Part shown: one piece after another, positions 23,894 to 35,000 of the stretch
Position numbering within the stretch: position 1 is the first letter of the stretch
Layout: every line of letters starts with the position of its first letter
From: Azolla caroliniana
Taxonomy: Eukaryota > Polypodiophyta
Length of the DNA: 64,000 nt
Direction of reading: 5' to 3'
NCBI GenBank assembly: GCA_043228905.1
Contig: JBHGNT010000013.1
Span: 18,910,001-18,974,000 of the forward strand
Notes under the pieces: generated by a model
What the model was told of the DNA's origin: nothing
What the model saw: only the letters and a program-made list of their open reading frames with translations
Databases searched by the model: none
Program-made: the position numbers and the translations under genes

Positions 23894-24068
23894 GGGATCG
23901 GCCTCCCCTGTTTCCTCAGCGTCTACATTATAATTTATATGTATATCTATCTCTATCTATATCTATCGACAACAAACTCTTGCTACCATTAGCAACATGG
24001 CCAAGATTGGGGGTACATATGTATACAATATACATACATATTCATCATATGCCCATGGACACTCTTTG

Positions 24069-24296
24069 TGTTATGGTAGCTTGTCCCTCCTGATGGGGGG
24101 AGACAGCTGAAAAGTCGTGAATCGGCCGAGAGGCCGAATGAGAATCGGCTAGCCGAAATCGACCGAGAGGCCGAATGGGAGTCGGTTGGCCCAAATCGGT
24201 TTATAAGCCGAATGAGAGTCGGCCAAATGGTCGAAAAAATATATATGTGTTAGGTTTCCTCTTGATGTAGGTATTACCTATGTGCGTAAGTTAAGA

Positions 24297-24327
<31 letters not shown>

Positions 24328-24781
24328 CTCGAGTGAGACTGAGTAACAGCGTGAGCTATGTAAGAGACAAGGTGTAGAGACAAAGAAAAGAAGTGTTGAG
24401 CTACCTCGTGTGAGCAAGACAAAGAGAAGACAAGAAGACAGCAAGGGTAGGCAAAGTTTTGTGGAACTTGCCCAAACCCTAGAAGTGGTTTTCGACACCA
24501 ATGTGTTGTGTTAGCACCTAAACAGGTTTAGTCATTCCGTACATTGTTGTTGTGAGATTCATATTGTTGTTGTACTCTCAGACTTTAATCTTTCCTTCAT
24601 ACAGGTGAAAGCTCTGTAATATGTTTTGTTTTGTACCCTCCACTCATAGTGAAATTTTGTTGGCTAGAGTGGTCGTGGTTTTTATCCCCAATTTGGGATT
24701 TTCCACGTAAACCGTGTGTAGTTTGAATTATGTTTGTGTTTTAGAATATTTGTTGTTTATTTCTGAGTGTAACTTCTTACA
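24069..24781 (+). repeat. 5' LTR of copia C
   Basis: Begins TGTTATGG and ends TTCTTACA. It contains a (GA)n run at about 24300-24328 and repeated GGCCGAATG-type motifs near the start. It is about 100 bp longer than the 3' LTR because the latter lacks part of the repeated section and the following TATATATG block. Confidence 0.9.
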
Positions 24782-24808
24782 AACTGGTATCTAAGCACTA
24801 GGTCCTAG

Positions 24809-25400
24809 ATGGAAGGAAGTGTCAATGGGTTTCCAAGAATGATAGTCCTAAACTCTCACAACTATTCTGACTGGAAGATCACGATGGAGGATCTTCTAAT
24901 AGTTAGAGACTTGTATTAGTCGATAGATAGGAAGGATATACCAATAGGGGTAATCGGGACTTAATGGAAAATCCTAAATAGAAAGGTTATTGCAACCATT
25001 AGACAATGTGTAGACATGAGAGTCCTACAACATGTTGCAAACGATACAAATGCCTACAAGTTGTGGCATAAACTCTCTGCCTTGTATGAAAGGAAAAATT
25101 CTCTAAACAAAACTTCCCTGATGAGGAAAATAGTGAGGCTAAAGTACACAGATGGTGATAGCCTTGTGGTGCACATCAGTACTTTCATGGGACTAGTAAA
25201 CCAGCTAGCATCAGCGAAGTTTCCATTATATAATGTTATGCAAGCCCTATTACTACTATGTACTCTACCGGACAGTTGGGAGAACCTAGTAGTGTCATTT
25301 AGTGCCTCTTGTAAAGAAGAGAATTTGTCTTTACAAGTAGTAAAGATAAGCATTCTGAACGAAGATACAAGAAGAATGGATAAAAGTGCCTTGTCTTAAT
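24809..25400 (+). pseudogene. Copia C gag N-terminal part
   Basis: The frame starts at ATG 24809 with stops at 24917 and 24962. The copia gag (UBN2) pattern is clear: an SHNYSDWKITMEDLL start, LWHKLSALYE, MRKIVRLKYTDGDSL and LLLCTLPDSWENLVVSFS. It aligns with the gag of copia B and D. It ends at TAA near 25397. The downstream zinc-knuckle frame is offset. Confidence 0.85.
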
Positions 25401-25411
25401 CGGAAGCGAAT

Positions 25412-26031
25412 GTGGCACAAAACCTTGGTAGAGGAAGAAGTAAACATAGAAGTCCTGAAAATAGAGACAAGTCTTATGCCAAGTCAAAGTCCAGAGGAAG
25501 ACTCACATATTTCTATTGTGGGACACCTGATCACTTCCAAAAGAATTGTCCACACTTTAAGAAGGACAAAGACATTGATGACGATGTTGAACCTAGAAAA
25601 TTTCTTGATGAGAAAAACACTTCAACCATTGCAACCACCGAGGAAGAGATGTTCATTTGTGAACAAGCTAGTGTGAATCTTGCAAATGTTGAGTGCTCTT
25701 GGGTAGTTGATTCTGGTGCATCGTTTCACCTAACTCCCAAAAGAGAATGTTTCTCATCTTACACAGTCGGTGACTATGGCTATGTAAGGATGGGAAACGA
25801 CGATGAATGCAAGATTGTGGGTATAGGAAATGTATGCTTGGTAACATCTATTGGCTGCAGGTTAATGTTGAAGGATATACGCCACGTTCCGGATATTAGA
25901 TTGAATCTGATATCGGTTGGATGGATGGACGATGAAGGCTACATTGGTAGCTTTCCGAATGGTGCATGGAAGTTCAGTAAGGGAAGTCTGATTGTGGCTC
26001 GAGCACAAAAACAGAACACTTTGTATGTAAT
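25412..26031 (+). pseudogene. Copia C zinc knuckle and protease
   Basis: Frame with a basic stretch, then the CCHC knuckle with its first Cys replaced by Tyr (YFYCGTPDHFQKNC), then protease with an intact active site (WVVDSGASFHLTP) and the typical GNVCLVTSIG..LLKD/RHVPDIRLNLIS segment. It runs directly into the TRIM-like insertion. Without that insertion the frame would continue toward integrase at 27324. Confidence 0.85.
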
Positions 26032-26267
26032 TGTCACGGACACACCAACACGGACTCGGACGGAGCTCGGATGATGGGATACACCAAGCATGAACTCAGA
26101 CCGACCACAGATGATGGGGCTAAGAGCGTGGAACTTGAGAAGCTAGGAATGACACAAGAGCATTAAGATAGAGATAAAGATCTAGGAGACAAGATGGAAT
26201 GAAACGAGAATACTAGATTGATGAGTCAATGACTGGCGTTGAATCCCTTGGCCAAGGAGGTTACAAG

Positions 26268-26343
26268 TATTTATACCGTGAGTTGAAGTACATGCATTAG
26301 AATATTCTAGAACTCTCTAAACCTTCTAGTTCTAGAACTTTCT
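26268..26343 (-). promoter_or_regulatory. Heat-shock-type element cluster and TATA box, TRIM 3' LTR
   Basis: 26300-26312 is GAATATTCTAGAA (three perfect units). About 26330-26343 contains TTCTAGAACTTTC (three more). TATAAATA lies at 26268-26275 on the minus strand, about 25 bases away. Arrangement as in the other LTR. Confidence 0.65.
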
Positions 26344-26402
26344 AAAAACTCCTAGAACGTGAATAGATCATCTATGAAGATATACAACACAATTATGTAC
26401 TT

Positions 26403-26470
26403 GGATGTGTTGGTTACAATATAACACTTGACTATAATACAAGAGGTCAAGAGTTCAAATCTTGACATAA
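26403..26470 (+). other. tRNA-like segment in the TRIM LTR
   Basis: The plus strand reads GTTGGTTA (D-loop-like), an arm CTTGA-CTATAAT-ACAAG with T33, anticodon-like ATA and A37, then GAGGTC and GTCAAGAGTTCAAATCTTGAC, a stem-loop containing a B-box-like GAGTTCAAATC. The acceptor stem is not recognisable. Repeated at about 27230-27298 in the other LTR. A degenerate tRNA-derived piece (Tyr-like anticodon arm) is my inference. It is not a functional tRNA gene. Confidence 0.4.
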
Positions 26471-26853
26471 CTGTTGTCATGTCTGTGACATTATCCTCCC
26501 CTTTACGGTTGCCTTTTCGAAAGTACGGTGTAGGGGGTCGCCAACAGAAAGTGGCGCGAGACTTGAACTATATAACAAAAATGCAATGCAAGTGAGCAAT
26601 AATCCGATCCCCACTAGGAAAGTCAACGGTTGTGACCCCCACCGGAACCGGGAAGGTGAGCGATCGAAAGCACTCCTCACCAAAACTATGATGCAAAATT
26701 ATACCTAAAAATGATGACAACTAGTGTTATTGACGTTGAAGACAAAGATGTTGATGAGGGTAACTCCAGAAGCAAGGATTGTGATGATGGTAACTCTAGA
26801 AGCAAGGGCAATGACGAAGATGGGTGATGCTTCAAGTTGGAAGGGATTCAAAC

Positions 26854-27318
26854 TGTCACGGACACACCTAGCGCGGACTCAGACGGAGCTCGGATGATGG
26901 GATACACCAAGCACGGACTCGGATGGAGCACAGATGATGGGGCTAAGAGTGTGGAACTTGAGAAGCTAGGAATGACACAAGAGCATTAAGATAGAGATAA
27001 AGATCAAGGAAACAAGATGGAATGAAACAAGAATACTAGATTGATGTGTCAATGACTGGCGTTGAATTCCTTAAAAGGGACCAAGGAGGTTACAAGTATT
27101 TATACTGTGAGTTGAAGTACATGCATTACAATATTCTTGAGAATATTTTGGAGAATATTCTAGAACTTTCTAAAAACTCTTAGAACGTGAATAGATAATC
27201 TATGAAGATATACAACAAGATTATGTACTTGGATGTGTTGGTTACAATATAACACTTGACTATAATACAAGAGGTCAAGAGTTCAAATCTTGAAATAACT
27301 GGCGTCATGTCTGTGACA
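26854..27318 (-). repeat. 5' LTR of the TRIM-like element
   Basis: Right-hand copy, 465 bp. On the minus strand it contains, in order, the tRNA-like segment (antisense), the heat-shock-type units, TATAAATA and a long leader. Confidence 0.85.
27097..27170 (-). promoter_or_regulatory. Heat-shock-type element cluster and TATA box, TRIM 5' LTR
   Basis: 27153-27170 reads GAATATTCTAGAACTTTC, four perfect alternating units GAA/TTC spaced by two bases, the heat-shock factor consensus. A further TTCTTGAGAA lies at about 27134. On the minus strand these sit about 30-70 bases upstream of TATAAATA (27097-27104), a natural promoter arrangement. Confidence 0.65.
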
Positions 27319-27323
27319 GTAAT

Positions 27324-28145
27324 GCATGCAAGGTTGTGCCGAAATGAAGCAAATGTAGCGGCTGACTCAGATGGTGAGTTGTAGCATAAAAGGCTCGGTC
27401 ACATGAAAGAAAGGGGAATGCATATCCTTCCTGAAAAGGATCTCCTCCCAAAAGTGAAAGGAATACATCTTGAAAAATGTGAGGACTGTTTGGCTGTTGG
27501 AAATCAGAACAGAGATGCCTTTCACTCCATGCCTCTAACGAGAACTGGTCCACACATACGTGTGCTACATGGACGCCCCATTGCATCGTGGTGGATAGTA
27601 CTTTGTGACATTTATTAATGACTTCAACATAAAGTTGTGGGCCCTCGTGCTAAAATCTAAAGACCAAGTGTTGTCGGTCTTTAAAGAGTTTCATGTGAGG
27701 GTAGAAAGAGAATCTGGATAGAAGCTAAAAGTTGTCCGAACAGATAATGGTGGTGAGTATAGAGGCCAATTCGAGATGTATTGCAAAACTCAAGGCATCA
27801 AACTTGAGTGTACAGTGTCGAAGACACCTGAGCTTAATGGTCTAGCAGAGAGAATGAATCGAACCATAATGGAAAGGGTGTTCGGATGCTTAGCATATAT
27901 GCATGTTGCAAAAGATTAGAGGTCAAAGTTGGACAGCAAGTCCAAGCCATGCATATTCTTGGGGTACTCAGACAATGAGTTTGGCTATAGGTTGTGGGAT
28001 CTCCTTGATGAAAAGGTGGTGAGGAGTATGGATATTGTGTTCATCGAAGACAAGATAATTGAAGACTGGAAACAACATAAACCATCGTCTTCTCAGTCGA
28101 CCACTACCACTATAGATTCAATACTAGCTCACTACATTTCTACAT
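27324..28145 (+). pseudogene. Copia C integrase, deleted and interrupted
   Basis: After the TRIM insertion the integrase zinc-binding domain continues (GEL-stop-HKRLGHM, LEKCEDCLA), then the core (RTDNGGEYRGQF, ELNGLAERMNRTIMERV with the catalytic Glu). A deletion of about 55-60 codons relative to copia B and D joins ERV straight to FGCLAYMHV. The GDKV/C-terminal motifs KPCIFLGYSDNEFGYRLWD and SMDIVFIED follow. Stops occur at several Trp and Gln positions. Confidence 0.85.
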
Positions 28146-29880
28146 AGCTAGCTGACAGACAACAATCGGCCGATGAAACCAAATCTGAGTCGGTTGGTAC
28201 ACAACATCAGGCTAATGCACATGAATCTGAGTCGAAAGATGAGCTGGCAGAAGAAACTGAATTTGAGTCAGTGACTGAAGAAAAGAGATACCCACTCAGG
28301 CAAAGGAAGACCTCCTCTAGGTATCCATCCAGTCAATATGTTCTCTTGACTAATGAAGGTGAGCCATAATGTTATGAAGAAGCCATGACATATGTGTACA
28401 AGGAGAAGTGGCATAATGCAATGCAAGATGAAATGGATTCCTTGTATGAGAACCACACCTACGAGCTAATGGAGTTGCCTGGGGGAAAGAAGACACTTAG
28501 AAACAAATGGGTCTACAAGTTGGAAATTAGAGAAGACGGTAGTACACCCAGATATAAGGCCCGCATTGTGGTGAAGGGGTTTCAACAGAAAAAGGTTGCC
28601 ACTATGAATTTGGAGATTGAGCAGTTGGATGTAAAAAGAACATTTCTGCATGGTCAATTAGAAGAGGAAATCTATATGTAGCAACCAAAGGGCTTTGAGT
28701 TGAAAGGAAAAGAGAATCTGAAATGTAGATTGAGGAAGAGCTTGTATGGTTTGAAGCAAGCTCCTCGACAATGGTATAAGAAGTTTGAGTCCTTCATTTT
28801 GGATCATGGGTTCCACAAAACACAAGCCGACCATTGTGTATTTGTGAAAATGTATGACAAAGGTGATTTTCTGATTCTCTTGTTGACAGTATGTAGATGA
28901 TATGTTAGCTGTTGGACAGAATGCTAAGAAGATTGCTATCTTGAAGAAAGCTTTAAGCAAATCCTTTGCCATGAAGGATTTAGGTCCAGCAAAATAGATT
29001 TTGGGAATGCATATAGTCCGGGATAGGACTAAAAATATGCTATGGTTGTCACAAGAGAAATATGTCACAAAAGTTTTGCCAAGGTTTAACATGTATAATG
29101 CAAAATCTGTTGGATCTCCATTGCCGGTGAACTGTAAGATAAATTCTAATCAATTTCCAAAACTGAGAAAGATAAGGTTGAGATGAGAACGGTGTCGTAT
29201 GCCTCGGTTGTTGGGAGCCTAATGTATGCTATGGTTTGCAATAGGATGGGCATTGCATTTGATGTTGGGATAGTTAGTCGATACATGAGCAATCCTTGAA
29301 AGGAGCATTGGGCAGTCATGAAATGGATATTTAGATACCTAAAAGGTACTTTGAGTGTATCCTTAGGTATGGCTCCGGGAAACCTATGCTTGAAGGTTTC
29401 ATAGATTTTGATATGTCGGGTGATGTAGATTCCAACCAATCCACATCAGGGTATGTGATGACCCATGCCTGGGGAGTTGTGTCATGGCAATCAAGATTGG
29501 AAAAGCCTTTGGCTTTGTTGACCACAGAGGCCGAGTATATGGCCGCAGTGGAGGCCGAAAAGGAATTGATTTAGATGAGGGATTTTCTAAGTGAACTAGG
29601 AATGAAGCAAGAAAAATTCCTACTTCATTGCGATAATCAGAGTGCCATCCACCTTGACAAAAATGTTGTCTATCACTCTCATACAAAGCACATTCAAAGA
29701 AGGTATCACTAGTTACGAGAGAGAGTGGATGAAAATGAGTTTGTTTTAGCAAATATCCATACCGATGATAAAGGATCAAACATGCTTACAAAAAATTTAT
29801 CTATGCAAAAACTCATTGCTTGTCGGCAAAAGACTGGTTTGGTAGACTCCCCCCCTCCATACAGGAGTGAAGGGGGAGTT
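28146..29880 (+). pseudogene. Copia C reverse transcriptase and RNase H remnant
   Basis: Starts after an acidic linker. RT fragments: HNAMQDEMDSLYENHTYEL, KNKWVYKL-type, then a deletion after KGFQQKK that removes the segment holding FDEIFAPV, then LDVKRTFLHGQLEEEIYM, YGLKQAPRQWYKKFESF and a YVDDML equivalent shifted in frame at about 28890. RNase H: DFDMSGDVDSNQSTSGYVM, TTEAEYMAAVEAEKE, then the HIQRRYH equivalent with a stop. Ends near the purine tract at 29869. Confidence 0.85.
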
Positions 29881-30490
29881 TGATATGGACGCTTGTCCCA
29901 CCTAATGGGGGAGACAATTAAAAAGCCGTGAATCAGCTGAGAGGCCGAATGACAGCCGGTTGGTCGAAATCAGTTGAGAAGTCAAATGAGAGTTAAGAAG
30001 AACAAAGAGAGAGCGCGAGAGAAGAGCAAAAAGAGAGCGTGAGTGAGACTGAGTAACAACCTGAGCTGTGTGAAAGACAAGGTGCAGAGATAGAGAAAAG
30101 ATGTGTTGAGCTAACTCGTGTGAGCAAGACAAAGAGAAGACAAGAAGACATCAAGGGTAGGAAAATTTTTGTGGAACTTGCCCAAACCCTAGATGTGGTT
30201 TTAGACACCAATCTGTTGCGTTGGCACCTAAACAGGTTTAGTCATTGCATACATTTTTGTTGTGAGATTCATATTGTTGTTGTACTCTCAGACTTGAATC
30301 TTTCCTTCAGAGAGCTGAAAGCTCTGTAATCTATTTTGTTCTGTACCCTCCACTCATAGTGAAATTTTGTTGGCTAGAGTGCTCATGGTTTTTATCCTTG
30401 ATTTGGGATTTTCCACATAACAGTGTGTAGTTTGATTTCTATTTGTGTTTCAGAATATTTGTTGTTTATCTCTTAGTGTAAATTCTTACA
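29881..30490 (+). repeat. 3' LTR of copia C
   Basis: Begins TGATATGG directly after gaagggggagtt and ends TTCTTACA. Aligns along its length with 24069-24781 apart from the deletion of about 100 bp near its start. Confidence 0.9.
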
Positions 30491-30507
30491 CTTTGAATCG
30501 TAAAATG

Positions 30508-31149
30508 TGTTAGGAAATAGGTCCCTCCGGATGGGATGACCCGGTGAGAACCGGAGGAGGAGTACCCAGCTACAGAAGACCCGGTGAGAACCGGATGAGG
30601 AGTACCCAGCTACGGAGGACCCGGTGAGAACCGGATGAGGAGTACCCGGCAAGAGTCGGATGGTGAAGACCCGGTGAGAAGTGCTCACCGGATGAAGGGA
30701 CATATTTGTAAATATGTTTCCTGAGAGGCCATCGGGGCTATATTTGTAAATAGCTGAAAAGTCATATTAGTATAAATATGACTTAGGGCAAACTTAGTAT
30801 AGCGTTGTTGTTGTCATTCTTGTTGGCGCAAGATTAGAGTGCATAACTGTGTATAGAGAGAGTGAGAGAGAGCAAGAGGTCGTTGCCTCTGTTGTAACCG
30901 CCGCTTGTGGAGAAGATAGAAAGCTCGAGGTCGTTGCTTCGGTGCTTTACCATTTGTACATTCTGACATAGTGATAGTTTGCAGTCTGTGGGTTGCTGTG
31001 GTTTTTTCCCTAGTTTGGGTTTTCCACGTTAACATCCTGTGTTCTCTTCTCTCCATTGTGTCGTGCATTCATTCCCCGTTTTTCTGTGTTTTGATTCTAA
31101 GCTCGGTTGTGGTCGAGCGTTGTTCATTGGGAGCGTGTAGTTCCTGTCA
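30508..31149 (+). repeat. 5' LTR of copia B with 40-bp internal repeats
   Basis: Begins TGTTAGGA and ends CCTGTCA. From about 30535 it carries three copies plus a partial copy of a 40-base unit centred on GACCCGGTGAGAACCGGATG. A promoter-like AGTATAAATATG lies at about 30770. Confidence 0.93.
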
Positions 31150-31178
31150 AGTGGTATCAGAGCGAAACGACACAGAAA

Positions 31179-32081
31179 ATGGACGATTCGTTGGGAGGCA
31201 TATTCAAGCTCACCGGCTCCAACTATTCGGTATGGAAGTCGAAGATGAGGGACATGCTCGTGGTTAAAGATCTTTGGTTGCTGGTTCAATTCGGGGACAA
31301 GAGACCGGACAAAATCGACGCCACGATATGGGAGGTGATGCACATGAAGACAACGGCATACATACGGTGCTTCATCGACATGAGTCTATACAACAACTTC
31401 AATGAAGAGAGCAAGGCTCATGAGCTCTGGGAGAAGATCGGCATTATGTTTCAAAACAAAAATGTTGTTAACCAGGTTTCGGTATTCCGGAAGCTAGTAA
31501 GACTCTGGTACCAAGATGGCTCCAGCATGGCGGAGCACATGAATGCCTTCCAGGGGCTGATACACCAGGCAACATCATTGGAAGTACCTCTCGCCGATGA
31601 GGTACTAGCGCTGCTCCTGCTCGATTCCCTCCCGGATAGCTGGGAGACATTGGTTGTCACTTTGGGCAACGCCGGGCCGGAAGGGAAACGGTTATCCCTA
31701 GCAAGAGTGAAGTCGAGCTTACTAGATGAGGAGGCACACCGAAAAGATAAGGATACGAATTCCGACTCCAAAGCGCTCACCGAATCAGAACGCGGAAGAA
31801 AAAGAACCGTAGTTCCTAAAATCGGGAAAAGTCGGGGACACGGTCAAAGTCAAGGGGGAGACCTACTTGCTTCTATTGCGGCAAGCCGGGACACTTCCAG
31901 AAGAACTGTTGGCACTTCCGAAAAGACAAGGAAACCGACGGTACCGATTCGAACAGACACCGGACTGGAACGGTAATGACCGGAGGGGGCCGAACCGGAA
32001 GGGAACGACGGCAATCGCGGCAAGTGAAGAAGAGTTGATGCTCATCACCGAGGAGAGTGAGCTAAACCTTGCGGCGACGAG
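31179..32081 (+). pseudogene. Copia B gag, frameshifted
   Basis: Starts at ATG 31179 (MDDSLGGIFKLTGSNYSVW), 16 bases after the primer site. The UBN2-type gag is intact to about 31850: FRKLVRLWYQDGSSMAEHMNAF, LLLDSLPDSWETLVVTL. The frame then shifts, so that the zinc knuckle (CFYCGKPGHFQKNC, about 31870-31912) is in another frame, and shifts again before ASEEELMLITEESELN. At least two indels separate gag from protease. Confidence 0.88.
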
Positions 32082-35000
32082 ATGACCTGGGTGGTCGACT
32101 CCGGAGCGTTGTTCCACCTTACCCCAGATCGGAAATGCTTCTCATCCTACTCAGCCGGTGATCACGGCTGTGTCCGGATGGGGAATGAAGGTACATGCCG
32201 AATTGTCGGCATAGGAGACGTTTGGCTGGCAACACCAATCGGATGCAAGTTGCTGCTGAAGGATGTCCGACACGTGTCGGAGGTTCGTCTGAACCTAATA
32301 TCAGCCGGTCGGCTAGATGATGAAGGCTACACGGGTAGCATCCGGAACGGTGTTATGAAGTTCAGCAAAGGAAGCATGATTGTGCCTTGGGCCCAGAAGG
32401 TCAACACGTTGTACGTGATGAATGCCAAATTATGCCCGAAAGAAGTGAACATGGCATCCGACACTGCCGGTGAGCTGTGGCACAAGAGACTGTGTCACAT
32501 GAGCGAGAAGGGGATGAAGAGGCTTGCAGAAGACAACCTCATTCTAGTGAAGAACGTGCACTTGGAGAAGTGCACTGATTGTCTGGCCGGTAAGCAAAAC
32601 CGGACCTCCCTTCGACCAAGGCCACCAATGAGACGTAATGCACCATTGGAGTTGGTGCATACTGATGTGTGTCAAGTGGACACGAAGTCACATGCAGGAT
32701 CGCAGTACTTCGTGACGTTCATAGATGACCACAGCCGGAAGCTGTGGGCCACACTGTTGAAGACGAAGGATCAAGTGCTATCCGTCTTCAAAGAGCTCCA
32801 CGCGAGAGTGGAAAGAGAAACCGGCCGGAAGCTGAAGGCGGTTCGAGCAGATAACGGAGGAGAATACCGGGGGCAGTTCGAGGAGTACTGTCGCTCGAAG
32901 GGAATCCGGCTCGAATTTACCGTGCCGAAGACGCCGAAACTAAACGGGCTGGCCAAGAGGATGAACCGGACCATAATGGAGAGGGTCCGGAGTATGTTGG
33001 CGCATGCAAAACTACCCAAGAAGTTTTGGGCTAAGGCACTGTCGACGGCGACATATGTGATAAACATATCACCCTCAGTACCCTTGGACGGAGACACGCC
33101 ACAGAGAGTCTGGACCGGTAAGGAAGTGTCCTACCGGCATCTGAAGGTATTCGGGTGTCTTGCGTACGTGCATGTTGCTAAGGACCGGATAGGAAAGTTG
33201 GATCCAAAGACCCGACCATGCATATTCCTCGATTACGGCGACGATGAGTTTGGCTACCGAGTGTGGGACATGGTCGACAAGAAGGTATTCCGGAGTCGAG
33301 ATATTATCTTCATGGAGGACAAGACGCTCGCCGACTGGGAGTTGGAGAAGAAGATAATGAACTCCGAGTCGACCGGTAAGGACCGATTCTACGATGAGCA
33401 GACCCAACCGGCAAGAGACCGGTTAGCACTCGAGGAACCAGCCGGTTACGGTGAGGATACCGAACCAGTAGAAGAAGAAGTAGAGGAAGCTGAAACCGAA
33501 GCCGGCCAAGACCCCGAATCGGATTCGGATGAAGAGCAAATGGAGGGCCCGATTACCGAAGCCCAAAGACGGAGATATCCTCTCAGAGAGAGAAGGGCCC
33601 CCCGGAGATTTCCGGATGCAGAGCATGTGCTGCTAACCGATGAGGGGGAGCCAGAAAGCTTCGTAGAAGTGAAGGATGACACCCACAGACGAAAATGGTT
33701 AAGTGCCATGCAGGATGAAATGGATTCCCTGCATGAGAACCATACGTACGAATTGGTGGAGTTGCCGAAAGGAAAGCGGGCACTCCGAAATAAGTGGGTG
33801 TACAAGTTGAAATCGGGAGATGCTGGCAACCCCCCGAGATACAAAGCCAGGATCGTGGTGAAGGGGTTCCAATAGAAGAAGGGCGTGGACTTCGACGAGA
33901 TATTTGCCCCGGTAGTAAAGATGACCTCTATCCGGACGGTGCTGAGTATAGCGGCAAGCATGGACCTTGAGGTAGAGCAGCTGGACGTGAAGACGACATT
34001 CCATCACGGTGACCTCAAAGAGGAGATCTACATGCAGTAACCGGAAGGATTCGTGGAGAAAGGGAAGGAGCACTTGATTTGCCGGTTGAAGAAGAGCCTC
34101 TACGGGTTGAAGCAGGCCCCCCGGCAATGGTACCGGAAGTTTGACTCCTTCATGACCGATCAAGGGTACCACAAGACGCAGGCCGATCACTGCGTGTTTG
34201 TGAAGAAGTTCGAAGGAGGCGACTTCCTGATACTCCTTCTGTACGTGGACAACACGTTGATCGTCGGACAGGACCAAGCCAAAATACGGATGCTGAAGAA
34301 GGCCCTCAACCGGACCTTCTCAATGAAAGACTTGGGTCCGGCAAGACAGATGTTGGGGATGCATATCATCCGGAACCGGTCAATGAAGCAATTGTGGCTA
34401 TCACAGGAGAAGTACCTGACAAAGGTGCTTCAACGGTTCAACATGTTGGAAGCGAAACCGGTCAGATCGATAGTCCCTGCAAACTGCAGATTATTCGGTA
34501 AGCAAAGCCCGAAGACGAAAGTAGAGAAGGCTGATATGATGAAGGTTCCATATGCCTCTGCCGTCGGGAGCTTAATGTACGCAATGGTGTGTACCTGACC
34601 GGATATAGGATACGCAATCGGAGTGGTGAACCGGTTTATGAGCAATCCTAGCAAGGACCACTAGAACGCGGTCAAATGGATACTCAAGTACTTGAAGGGC
34701 ACTTCAAATATGTGTCTCCAATTCGGCTCCGGAAAACCTCAACTTGATGGTTTTACCGATTCGGACATGTCGGCTTACGTGGATACCAGCCGGTCTACAT
34801 CCGGGTATGTAATGACATATGCAGGGGGAGTTGTTTCGTGGCAGTCGAGACTGCAAAAGACGGTTGCGTTGTCAACCACGGAAGCGGAGTACATGGCGGC
34901 TGTGGAAGCCGTCAAGGAAATATTATGGATGAAGGACTTCATCGGAGAGCTCGGTATCTAGCAAGATGAATATCGGCTCTATTGCGACATTCAAAGTGCC

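Larger units (their letters stand above)
26032..26490 (-). repeat. 3' LTR of the TRIM-like element
   Basis: Left-hand copy (3' copy if the sense strand is minus). About 90 % similar to the right-hand copy by eye, with a few small insertions or deletions around the GAATATTC cluster. Confidence 0.85.
26032..27318 (-). mobile_element. TRIM-like small LTR element inside copia C
   Basis: Direct repeats 26032-26490 and 26854-27318 (459 and 465 bp) start TGTCACGGACAC and end GTCTGTGACA, so the ends are inverted TGTCAC/GTGACA. They are separated by only 363 bp of DNA with no coding frame. The flanks carry the perfect 5-bp duplication GTAAT (26027-26031 and 27319-27323). I assign the minus strand as sense because AAAGGGGAGGATAA, a good polypurine tract, lies directly before the repeat on that strand, and because both repeats carry TATAAATA on it. 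I see no clear primer site. The element has no protein of its own and would need enzymes in trans. Confidence 0.88.
24069..30490 (+). mobile_element. Copia element C, LTR to LTR, degenerate
   Basis: A complete insertion bounded by LTRs 24069-24781 and 29881-30490, flanked by the perfect 5-bp target duplication CTTTG (24064-24068 and 30491-30495). A tRNA-iMet-type primer site (TGGTATCTAAGC, two changes from the usual TGGTATCAGAGC) follows the 5' LTR, and a purine tract (gaagggggagtt) precedes the 3' LTR. The internal order gag, protease, integrase, RT, RNase H is that of copia. The coding region has many stops and deletions and is interrupted by a small LTR element at 26032-27318. The element lies about 345 bp upstream of the ADA2 start codon. 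Confidence 0.93.

Noticed and set aside
26403-26470. Functional tRNA-Tyr gene
   Set aside because: Acceptor stem and a proper A box are absent and the anticodon arm has a mismatch; kept only as a tRNA-like segment.
26032-27318. MITE or DNA transposon
   Set aside because: Long direct repeats with TG...CA-type ends, 5-bp duplication and a polypurine tract fit an LTR element. There are no long terminal inverted repeats.
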